Positions 9,415 to 17,672 of a stretch of 26,516 bases of DNA are shown here, one piece after another. Each line of letters opens with the position of its first letter. Position 1 is the stretch's first letter. The notes under the pieces were generated by a model. It saw only the letters and a list, made by a program, of their open reading frames with translations, did no database searches and had not been told where the DNA came from. The stretch lies in NCBI GenBank assembly GCA_030180075.1, contig JASNJN010000864.1, positions 1-26,516 of the forward strand. Direction: 5' to 3'. Position numbers and translations under genes: made by a program. This DNA comes from Mikrocytos mackini (taxonomy: Eukaryota > Endomyxa > Ascetosporea > Mikrocytida > Mikrocytiidae).

Positions 9415-9899
9415 TATTTGAGAACAAGTTAAAAGTATGACAAAAATTTATAAATAATTATCTATAATGGCCCTATCTGCTCTTTTGTGAAGACTTTTGC
9501 ATTTTGCAAATATAACTTTTCAAAATATAAAGATTTATTGACATAAACCTAAGGGAATATGTACATTCACCAATGAATGAATTCGAATAAAATTGAAAAT
9601 TGTATTTTGAGTTGGCTCCCAAAACATTGATAACCAAACAAATACGAACCCCGTAATCATGGGAAACATATGTGACTACAGAAAGATTAGATGAGGAAAC
9701 TCACAGCAGCATTCCAATGATATTTTGAAGTATAGTTCGTTGTAATTTTATAAAACGAGAAGCTATTTTCCAAATTGTAGAAAACATGTAGCTATTCGAC
9801 AGGTTTAGAACCTTCTGATTAAGAATTTGGCCACCTTTTAGTACAATCATTTGGGAGCATAACATATATACGTAATAATGCCGATTTGTAGAAGGGATG
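9415..9899. other. A/T-rich spacer, no gene seen
   Basis: No ORF with motifs and no clear repeat. It ends at the duplication that borders the next MITE. Confidence 0.6.
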
Positions 9900-9908
9900 C
9901 TCGATGTA

Positions 9909-10258
9909 TAGAGTTTCCCATTTCCCGGGAAATTTGCTACCCCCGGGAAACGGGAATCCATTTTTTTATTTCACGGGAATTGATAAATGATTTTTTTCAC
10001 ATAATTTATTCAAATAGGTGAATTTTGGGCAAAATTTTGAAATCTAAAATTTCCTATATTAGTTATCAAAAAAATGTATTTTATATGGACGAGCCCACGT
10101 GTTTATTATTGTATTTTATCCTCAAAGTCAAAATTATAAGAAATTACACCTTATTTTCCAAATTTAGATTTCCCAGTTTTTTATTTTGGTATTTTTCGAG
10201 AAAAGTAGAATTTAATTTCCTGGTATTAGGAAATCCGTTCCCGGGAATGTAAACTCTA
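9909..10258. mobile_element. hAT-like MITE with TAGAGTTT ends
   Basis: 350 bp. Left end TAGAGTTTCCCATTTCCCGGG, right end on the reverse complement TAGAGTTTACATTCCCGGGAA. A 9-bp direct repeat CTCGATGTA flanks it (9900-9908, 10259-10267); 8 of these bases are probably the hAT duplication. Subterminal CCCGGGAA motifs occur at both ends. Its first ten bases are the same as those of the 1,035-bp element at 2430, suggesting mobilisation by a related transposase. Confidence 0.9.
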
Positions 10259-10267
10259 CTCGATGTA

Positions 10268-10800
10268 CATAAACACTCAATGCAAGAAAGAAACTGGGGC
10301 CTAGATAAATAAGATATGTTTACTGATTTAGGTAACAACACCTTTTGGATATATTATTCAAAGATAATTTTAGGATTTTTTTTGACAATAAAATTTATGT
10401 TCCAAATATGAAAAAATTACATACAAATTTTTGGTTAAACATTGATGTAAAACACAAATTTTAAGTATAATTATTAAGATATATCAAATAAATTTACATC
10501 AGTACAGCTAAGTGTATAAACCCCAATTGAGCTCTAGACCGTAGAGTGTTAAGGGGATGATTATGTTCTTATATAAATGGGTAATTGTTTTATAATTTTG
10601 TAACAAGATAATAATTATTAATTTTCCATCAAGATTTAAATAGATGGTTTAGCCTAATATATCGATACTTTAATATATAAATCGCAATTTATTTATATTT
10701 ATAGTTCTAAATCCACATGAAATAGTTAACATTATGCGAGTTTTTAGCAAATTGGAATATTAATACGACATGATCGAATCGACTATTAATTATATTACAT
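10268..10800. other. A/T-rich spacer, no gene seen
   Basis: About 530 bp of low-complexity A/T-rich DNA without ORF, repeat partner or recognisable motif. Confidence 0.6.
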
Positions 10801-11330
10801 TAAACTCTGAAGGTTTAGCCGGTTTTTGTCCCAAAATGCCTTGGACTGACTAAGATTAGAGTGACTAAGACATCTAAATTNTCTTTATATATTTTGGTAA
10901 CAAAAATCTNAATTTGTTGTTNCCCCAAGGGGGGNCCTTGGCTGTATCATTCATCCGGGAAAATCATATAAAAACTTATCGATAATGTCTATTTTCATCT
11001 ATAAAAACGCATGGTGAATTTAAATACAAGTAAAACCATGGGAAAACGTTTTAACCATAGAGATCGGTTAAAAATTGGGATAAAACAATTNANNGATATT
11101 TCAAACTTATGTTGTAATTTAACTAACACTAGAATGTTGCCCACCTAAAGAACTTAATAAAACAATGCATAAGCGATTGATTTGGGGTAGATTCAATATT
11201 TCCACGATCCTGTATCATTTTCAGACCCCCAGAAGCACTTAAACGGTAAAATATTTTTTAATTAAGTTGGACCAAACCCTCTAAGAATGGAGTGATTAAG
11301 TCTTTAAATTGGCCAAACCTTCGTAGTTTA
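10801..11330. mobile_element. Candidate TA-flanked inverted-repeat element
   Basis: TAAACTCTGAAGGTTTAGCC at the left is answered by an imperfect inverse copy at 11311-11330 (reverse complement TAAACTACGAAGGTTTGGCC; 16 of 20 match). Inside each end lies a related direct copy of CTAAGATTAGAGTGACTAAG (10850 and 11282). TA at both borders would suit a Tc1/mariner-type MITE. Ns at 10881-10935 and 11091-11094 blur the interior, which has no ORF. Confidence 0.45.
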
Positions 11331-11404
11331 CTGTATAAATTAATTTTTTGTGTAAAGAATAATTATAGCCATTTATACACGTTAAAAATTTTAAAACTGA
11401 AAAA

Positions 11405-11767
11405 ATTTGAGGCCGGCAGGAATTTTGGGGTTGACATAGACTCAGTCGGTTATGCCCATGGGAGGACTCACTAAACGAGTCAAGCTCGACAAGGTATGGT
11501 ATATGGATGGCATTAAACTCTTTACAGGGTCTATTGACGTCATAGACAAAAGGGTTGGCGAGATGAAGCGGTTAGCACTCCTACCAGGATTAGTCACAAA
11601 TGACAAGGAGTCAGGACTACTAACCGACGCAACAGAGCCCCAAATAAAACAAGCGCAGATATCGCAAGTTTCCCGAGAGTGGGAACAAAGGTGATACCTG
11701 CAAATACCTTGGGTTAAAGCGAAAATGGGCCGACGGCCCTGAGGCTAAAGCAGACATCTGGAAATAA
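11405..11767 (+). pseudogene. LINE (non-LTR) reverse transcriptase fragment
   Basis: An island visibly richer in G+C than its flanks. One frame (11452-11694) reads RVKLDKVWYMDGIKLFTGS and then LALLPGLVTNDKESG; this matches the catalytic palm strand of LINE reverse transcriptases (…LLYMDDIKLF…) followed by the GL..N..KS motif. The second catalytic Asp is Gly (YMDG). After a +1 frame change near 11685 the protein continues KGDTCKYLG, the thumb-side motif that follows in LINE polymerases, and stops at 11765-11767. Everything before the palm and after this motif is missing, so it is a dead internal scrap. An R4/Dong-like or related clade is possible but not demonstrable. A MITE begins about 45 bp downstream. 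Confidence 0.82.
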
Positions 11768-11813
11768 ACTCGTAAAACTACGAGGTATATAATTGACTTT
11801 TTTTAATAATTAC

Positions 11814-12283
11814 TAGGGCTCCCAGAAATTGCTTTTATATTTATATAGGAAATTGCCCTAAAAACATGCATTATTTGCACCAAATTGCCGCTAAAACGAT
11901 GAAAATCCATCCATTTTATTATAAAACCGGGAAAATTCCTTCCGAAAATAACCTGAAATGACAGAATAATTCTGTTTATGTATTAATAACGATATTAAAT
12001 AACTATTAATGATAAATATGGCGAATTTAATTTTTGATTTTTCGTCAAAAATTTTTATTTGTATTTTTCCAGATTAACAACTCAAATAATACCATTTATT
12101 ACGCCAAATTGCTGTTATTTTAGTCAATTTACCTAAAAATTGCCCAAAATTGCTTTGTTGCCTTTTATTGCTTTTAAATATCACTACCAGAGGCTCTACA
12201 GGATCTGAAAATCGTTTAGAGCGTTAAAATGATGAAATAATAATCATATGCAATTTTGAAAAAATTGCTTTTTGGGAGCCTTA
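11814..12283. mobile_element. MITE family with TAGGGCTCCCA ends, full-length copy
   Basis: 470 bp. Left end TAGGGCTCCCAGAAATTGC, right end on the reverse complement TAAGGCTCCCAAAAAGCAA. The TARGG start fits hAT-type ends, but no 8-bp duplication is visible (ATAATTAC versus GTCGACAT); a TA duplication is the alternative reading. It is the inverse-orientation full-length partner of the truncated copy at 1101-1462. No ORF. Confidence 0.85.
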
Positions 12284-12664
12284 GTCGACATCAATCAATT
12301 TACATTTTTATATCAACATTTCATGAATCTCTGGTATAAATTGTTGTTGATTTTGCTAATCCAACAAATACATACTTATTTGGAGAAGTTAGTGTACATA
12401 GTTTCTAATAAATTTCTCGCTCAGTTATTGCCAAATACCAATAACTCAAAAGTTTGTATAAATAATCCATTCATTAAAAAGTATTTCATATAATGTATTA
12501 GAACAAATGAATAGTTACACGGTGACAATAAAAGTTTTAAAGATGTTGGACAAGTAATTCGACAATAATACATTTGAATATTGACACACTGACACAATTT
12601 CCAATGTTTATGAAAATTAGGGTATCCCACTATCCGGATAGCGGATATTTCGAATGTCATTACC
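12284..12664. other. A/T-rich spacer, no gene seen
   Basis: Short overlapping ORFs on both strands lack motifs. A small palindrome-like ATCCGGAT lies near 12633. Confidence 0.55.
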
Positions 12665-12702
12665 AGGGTTGGCATGTTTAAATCTCGTGGTTTAAACTAG
12701 GA
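12665..12702. repeat. Partial end of the CAGGGTTGG hAT MITE family
   Basis: CAGGGTTGGCATGTTTAAATC followed by CTCGTGGTTTAAAC resembles the left ends of the elements at 21167 and 15263 (CAGGGTTGG…GTTTAAACC…). The copy breaks off where the fold-back sequence starts, and no matching right end is visible. Confidence 0.6.
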
Positions 12703-12704
12703 TT

Positions 12705-13594
12705 GAATTGAAAAATGCCACAAATTTTCTGTTTTGATTGCCCCGGAAAATAGCAATGCTCAGAAAATTTTTTTTCGGGTAAAAATTTCATGGAAAACAC
12801 TTCCAAAAATTTTTTATCCCAAAAAATTAATATTTTTTTCCATTCTCAAAAAAAAATTTCGAACATGAAAAAAAATTTTTTGACCCAAAACACGTTTTAA
12901 TCACTTTTTAAACATTTTTGAAAAAAAAATTTTTTTGGATTTTCAAGGGGGTGCATCAAGGAAATTTTCAAAAAAGTTGAAGTTCAAAAACACAAAAATT
13001 TTTAAGAATTTTTTTTGGAAATTTTTTTAACACGTGTATTTTCAAGAGATCTACAAAAACAAAATTTTAAAAAATTTTGAAAATATTATGATCGATTTAA
13101 TATTAAAAATTTAATAATGGTGTATTATACACCTATTCCTGAGGTATCAATACAGCGAATATTTTCGGAATTTTTTTTTCAAAAATGCTTTTTCTTTGAG
13201 ATCATGCTTTTACAAGGTTCTAAAATAAATTTTGAAAAAAATTTCGGGTTCATTTAGTAAAATTTTTTAGGTGACTTTTTGACCAAAAATATAAAATTTC
13301 AAAAAAAATTCAAAAAAATTTTTTTTTCAAAAATGATAAAAACGTGTTTTAGGCAATAAAAAAGTTTTGTTGGGTTCAGGAAATTTTTTTTGAGAATGGA
13401 AAATAATACTAATTTTCTGAGATAAAAAATGTTAGATAATATTTTTCCATAAATTTATAGCCTAAAAAACAAATTTGCTGTTTTCAAAAATTTTTTTTCT
13501 GATCATGGTTATTTTCTGGGACAATCAAAACGCCAAATTTGTGCTATTTTTCAATTTTGTGGCATTTTTCAATTTTTGTGGCATTTTTCAATTG
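12705..13594. mobile_element. Large A/T-rich fold-back element
   Basis: Two imperfectly complementary arms of about 230-270 bp face each other across a centre near 13140. The outermost motif is ATTGAAAAATGCCACAAA at 12706 and its complement TTTGTGGCATTTTTCAAT at 13576-13593. Further in, TTTTGATTGCCCCGGAAAATA pairs with TATTTTCTGGGACAATCAAAA, and TCCATTCTCAAAAAAAA is also mirrored. The right arm repeats the TTTTTGTGGCATTTTTCAA unit more than once. No ORF with motifs and no clear target duplication. A related but shorter stretch occurs at 21985-22190. Confidence 0.75.
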
Positions 13595-13879
13595 AGCCGA
13601 ATACCAGGCAGATGGACTTTTAATAGTGTTTTGAAATGAGCTTGCCGTTTGCAAACTTTCCCTGGGTCCATGTCGCCCAGTCAGTTTTACGGCATTTTTT
13701 CTTTGTTTCAGAAATAAGCCGAGTTTCAATAATAGACTGAGTTTCAAAAATAAACCATGTTTCAAAATAGCAATAGTCTGTTATCAATTACAAACGCTAA
13801 ATTTGAAGGCTTATAAAAGTGTTTTCCCTAGTTGTATTTTGAAAAATACTTTGAGCCAGTATCATCTGAATACCTTCCA

Positions 13880-14110
13880 CTCACCCCTTGTATATTAAGG
13901 CTCATGACCTTAGCGGTTTAGCTTTGGTGGGGTGACTATCGTGTGAGACCCCGATGAGGTTCTAGCTCTCATAGAAGCATCCATCATGCAGGACACGAGA
14001 AGAGACAGTGTTCTCGACATGCTAGCCGTTTAAGGCCTTTCGCTCAGCATTGACCCTGACCCCTGTACGGTGGGGCCGTGGGGTTTACTGATATGCATGA
14101 CCCTATGGGA
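13880..14110 (+). repeat. Candidate SINE-like patch with tRNA-like promoter boxes
   Basis: A G+C-richer island in A/T-rich DNA. TAGCTTTGGTGG (13919-13930) resembles a tRNA A box and GGTTCTAGCTC (13958-13968) a B box, 39 nt apart as in tRNA genes. Around the B box, TGAGG and TCTCA pair as a 5-bp T-arm with a 7-nt loop TTCTAGC. The acceptor and D stems do not pair, so it is not a functional tRNA. A hairpin CGAGAA…TTCTCG follows (13997-14017). An A/T-rich tail with tandem repeats follows the island, as in retroposons. Only one copy in the window, so the repeat nature is unproven. Confidence 0.4.
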
Positions 14111-14132
14111 TTTTTGAAAATTTAAATTTTCC

Positions 14133-14202
14133 ATATAAAAGACAACACGACAAATATAAAAGACTACAACAAGACCAATATAAAAGACGACAACACAACA
14201 AA
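14133..14202. repeat. 24-bp tandem repeat, left cluster
   Basis: About three units of the form GACAAATATAAAAGACTACAACAA, following the SINE-like patch. The same unit, in the same orientation, forms a second cluster at 14438-14582. Confidence 0.85.
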
Positions 14203-14204
14203 TG

Positions 14205-14440
14205 TGTTGTTTTGTTTCAAGATGGGTCCTTTTTTAAATTTGAAAATCCGTCTTAAACTGACGATCAACCCATCATGTTTATATTATTTTTTTTCCGTTT
14301 TCATTTATACCATAAATAAATACATTTGAATTGGTGTGTATTGAATTTCGTTTGTTAAAAACGTTTATAAACATATTCTTTCATTCTAACAACACGAATA
14401 TTATTTTCATGAAAAGGACTCATCTTGAAACAAAACGACA
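14205..14440. repeat. Inverted repeat of about 30 bp with 170-nt loop
   Basis: TTTTGTTTCAAGATGGGTCC (14210-14229) is mirrored by GGACTCATCTTGAAACAAAA (14416-14435) with one mismatch. The arms sit at the inner edges of the two 24-bp repeat clusters. Confidence 0.8.
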
Positions 14441-14582
14441 CAAATATAAAAGACAACAACAAGACAAATATAAAAGACTACAACGAGACCAATATAAAAG
14501 ACGACAACACAACAAATATAAAAGACTACAACACGACAACACGATAACAAGACAAATATANAACAAGACCAACATAAAAGAC
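14438..14582. repeat. 24-bp tandem repeat, right cluster
   Basis: About five to six degenerate units related to GACAAATATAAAAGACTACAACGA. Because 24 is a multiple of three, the array translates as repeating DKYKRLQR-like octamers in an ORF from 14331, but that ORF runs into a fold-back hairpin and has no other support. One N at 14561. Confidence 0.85.
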
Positions 14583-14903
14583 ATGTCGAACAAATCTGGA
14601 AAAAAGTGTATTCTAAAATTTTCTAATTTTTACAAGAAAAATTTTTTACACATCAAAAGCTTAAAAATAAAACAAAAAGCATGGAACTTTAAAAAAAATA
14701 AAATTTTTATCTAATTTTAACTCTTATCGTAGGGGTAATATATGTAAAATGACCTCCACATCAACTATTTTTGATAAAAATTTTATTTTTTAAAAAGTTC
14801 CATGCTTTTTGTTTTATTTTAAGCCTTTGATGCGTAAAAAATTTTTCTTGTAAAATTCGGAAATTTTAGAGTACACTTTTTTCCAGATTTGTTCGACATG
14901 TAG
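14581..14903. mobile_element. Long hairpin / fold-back MITE
   Basis: Arms of about 130 bp at 14581-14711 and 14771-14901 are complementary with few mismatches; the outermost 19 bp, ACATGTCGAACAAATCTGG, are perfectly mirrored. The loop is about 60 nt. No target duplication is obvious. Transcripts through it could form a long duplex. Confidence 0.85.
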
Positions 14904-15262
14904 ATTTACATACGTAAGATTTACAAAACGCCCATTTTCGATGATTTTCCAAAAATGATTTTCGGGAAATGACTCAATAATCACAAAATTGTGCGTAAAT
15001 TATGTGAACTTGACCCAATTATTTTTTAATTCAGGAATACAATTTAATTAATTATGATAACTACTCCTGTGTCCCTATCTCACCGTTTTGTCTTAATTCA
15101 TAATGCATTCATTCTAATTAAACTAATTATGCCTTTTTATAAATAAACATTCCTAAATACGGAGTTTATATGAGGCTTATTTATTTTTGACAGGATAGGT
15201 CACTAAGTTGCTACATGTCTTCAACAATTCCCATTAATAAATTAGGTTTATTTACCCATTTG
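14904..15262. other. A/T-rich spacer, no gene seen
   Basis: No ORF, motif or repeat partner recognised before the next MITE. Confidence 0.6.
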
Positions 15263-15645
15263 TAGGGTTGGTCGGATTAACCGCCCGGTTTAATCCACAT
15301 GGTCAAAACCGTCTCAGTCAAAATATTTTGGACATTTTGTCCAGTCAAAACCACTTATTTGATAGGGAAAGTTTTAGAAAATTTTTGGTGCAAATTTATC
15401 GAGTTTTTGTTAAATTTTGTGATTTAATTTTAGATGATTTTTATTATTCAATAAGCATTTTGTTTCTTATTTTCTGGCATTACGCTACATAGTTTGATTG
15501 AATACGAAATTTGAAAATTTCGAATATTTTTCAAAATCAAGTTTTGTGATTTTCTAAACGGTTTAAACCAGTTTGATCCGGTTTTAACCAGGTTAAAACA
15601 GTGTCCCGGACAAAACGTTTTATTTGTGGACTGAAATCAACCCTG
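15263..15645. mobile_element. CAGGGTTGG-family hAT MITE, diverged copy
   Basis: 383 bp. Left end TAGGGTTGGTCGGATTAACC, right end on the reverse complement CAGGGTTGATTTCAG. Subterminal repeats of GGTTTAA and AACC, and a GGACATTTTGTCC motif, parallel the 394-bp copy at 21167. No 8-bp duplication is detectable, so it is either old or imprecisely bounded. Confidence 0.65.
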
Positions 15646-15832
15646 TTTATATATCCATTTAAGATTATACTTTTATCCACGTTTCTTGTTCAATTACCAG
15701 GTATATAGAGTTCGCAATTAACCATATCAATCACATATCTAGATTCGAATATTTCGGGTCGAATACAGTTATTATTCGAATTAGCCTGATACAAACGATT
15801 CAATTTTACTTGCCTTTAAAAAGAGAAATGCC

Positions 15833-16145
15833 GGTTCAGATTTCATTTCCCCCTGATTGTTTCATGTTCCCCCAAAACATCCCAATATCCCCAAATTATT
15901 TCATTTTTTACCACGTAAAATTTCATTTTCCCCCAAATTTCAAATTGTAAAAATTCGAATTTTGGAAATTTTCAAATTTTAAACCGACCGTTCATCGAGG
16001 TGGTGTCGATTAAACCACCGCCTAAGAGTTATGTTTAGTGTATTTTCCTCCGGAAGATACAATATATTTCAAAAATTATCATCGGCGATTATTTTGTGAT
16101 TTTGGGCCGGTTCAAAATAATTTGGGGGAAAATGTGATGCAAGCC
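15833..16145. mobile_element. MULE-type MITE (GGCTT ends), copy 2
   Basis: 313 bp, closely related to 6999-7373. Left end GGTTCAGATTTCATTTCCCCC, right end on the reverse complement GGCTTGCATCACATTTTCCCC. The flanking 9-mers AGAAATGCC (15824-15832) and AAAAATGCC (16146-16154) match at 8 of 9 positions, consistent with a 9-bp MULE duplication with one later change. Confidence 0.9.
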
Positions 16146-16331
16146 AAAAATGCCCAACACTACCTTCGATTATTTAGAAATACAAATACCAATTTAATAT
16201 ATATCTACACGAATTAATTTTTTTAAATTTGTATAAAAAATTTATCTGGACGATCTTGAAACGATAATCGTTTTTCTTGAATTATTTGATATTCGAAATC
16301 TTTTCGTTAACCCTTTGATAAAGGAAATCCT

Positions 16332-16582
16332 GATAAAAGATAAAATTTGGGCCATCTTACGGTTGGGCGTGCCCAGATGTTGGTCGATCCCAAATTTTAT
16401 TCGTTATGTACATGAAAAAATAAAATATCTAACAATTATTTCTTAATAAAAATATTAAAACAAATATTAATTTAATTCATAAAATTTTGAAATCATAATA
16501 GTTAGTCCCAAAAAAATATTCAATTCTTATGAAATTAAAAGGCCAGCCCACTTTTGGGCTTGCACAAAATTTATCCGCTCTC
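16332..16582. mobile_element. GATAAATTTTGGGC-family MITE, copy 1
   Basis: 251 bp. Left GATAAAAGATAAAATTTGGGC; right end on the reverse complement GAGAGCGGATAAATTTTGTGC. The same family as 20044-20328, including the interior ATTAATTTAATTCATAAAA region and GGGC/GCCC subterminal boxes. Flanking 9-mers GGAAATCCT and AGAAATCTT match at 7 of 9. Confidence 0.8.
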
Positions 16583-16686
16583 AGAAATCTTAATATCATA
16601 AAACCGGAAGCCGATAGTTGTAAAAATATTCTGCATCCTTATTTTTGGTTTATCGCTTTGTGAACATCACGGAAAATCATAAAATG

Positions 16687-16888
16687 CCATGGTATATATA
16701 CATACCATACCGGGTTCAACGTGAAAATACCATGGTATATATACATACCATACCGGGTTCAACGTGAAAATACCATGGTATGTATATATACCATACCGGG
16801 TTCAACATGAAAATACTATGGTATGTATATATACCATACAGGGTTCAACATGAAAATACTATGGTATGTATATATACCATACAGGGTG
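16687..16888. repeat. 43-bp tandem repeat of palindromic units
   Basis: Four full units and one partial unit start at 16687, 16730, 16773, 16816 and 16859, exactly 43 bp apart. Each contains the near-palindrome ATGGTATGTATATATACCAT followed by a GGGTTCAACATGAAAATA spacer. Early and late units differ by a few changes (ACGTG/ACATG, ACCGGG/ACAGGG). Confidence 0.95.
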
Positions 16889-16895
16889 TAAAGGG

Positions 16896-17672
16896 TTAAC
16901 ACTTTCGCGACCAGAGGGTTTAATGAACTCAAAATTTATTAATAATTAAACTATAGTATTATATGGTATAAATAACGATTATATTTCGATATTTGTGTTT
17001 TGATATACAGAATCCCAAGTTTTTTCATTTTTTCCAGGATCATAATTTTCGTTAAAATAATATAAAGACAATTTGTCTATTAATCAAACAACAACTATTT
17101 TAATATATAAACGACCAACCATTGAATTTTTAGATTGTATAATGGTCTATGGGCGATATTTGCATTTGCATTATAAAATGTTAAAAACTTGAAAATGCTT
17201 GAACAATGGACTTGTTTATAACATAGAACACTATTAATAGTCTAAACACACATTGCCCTAGGCCTTGCGTGCTCTATTTCATCTTGTATACCCGAAAAAT
17301 TTTTTGGACCAAAAACATCTAAACCGCATTATATAACCCCGATTTTACAAATATAAGTTCATATTAATTAATAATTTACCACTTTATCGCCAATAGTCGT
17401 TATATAGCTTGGTTTAATATAAAATTGATATGCAGTAAAAATTAGACATTTACAAACAAAACAAAAGGTATTTTGTATAAAATATAACTTTATAGACAAA
17501 CAGAATGTACCATATAGTTGTTAACATTAATTTTGAGCTTTATAAATTTTGGGTCAATATGACCCAAATTGTCTTCAAGAACGGTGAATTTTCGGGTCAA
17601 TATGACCCAAAATGTCCTGAAGGCCCAGGTAGTTTTGGGTCATATTGACCCATACGGTCGCGAAAGTGTTAA
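16896..17672. mobile_element. Non-autonomous piggyBac-like element (TTAA-CACTTTCGCGACC)
   Basis: TTAA at 16896-16899 and 17669-17672 bound a 769-bp element with 13-bp perfect inverted ends CACTTTCGCGACC / GGTCGCGAAAGTG. TTAA duplication is the piggyBac signature. Near the right end the palindrome GGGTCAATATGACCC occurs three times, starting at 17551, 17594 and 17637 (43 bp apart). No transposase ORF. Confidence 0.85.

Larger units (their letters stand above)
16307..16899. mobile_element. Candidate TTAA-bounded piggyBac-like element with nested MITE
   Basis: TTAACCCTTTGATAAAGG at 16307 faces GTGTAAAGGGTTAA ending at 16899; both ends read TTAACCCTTT going inward. The interior holds a MULE-type MITE (16332-16582) and a 43-bp minisatellite near the right end, comparable to the subterminal repeats of the neighbour. 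The inverted match is short (TTAACCCTTT), so this element is tentative. Confidence 0.4.

Noticed and set aside
9701-10252. ORFs at 9701-9961 (minus) and 10025-10252 (plus)
   Set aside because: They overlap or lie within the TAGAGTTT MITE and show no protein family features.
13912-13975. Possible tRNA gene
   Set aside because: The T-arm folds, but acceptor and D stems do not pair and no anticodon arm is convincing.
14331-14714. Plus-strand ORF encoding KYKR-rich octamer repeats
   Set aside because: It arises from the 24-bp tandem array and one arm of the hairpin; there is no independent support for a protein.
16687-16888. Possible CRISPR array (regular repeats with 43-bp period)
   Set aside because: Whole 43-bp units are near-identical with no unique spacers, and the context is eukaryotic TE DNA; this is a minisatellite.
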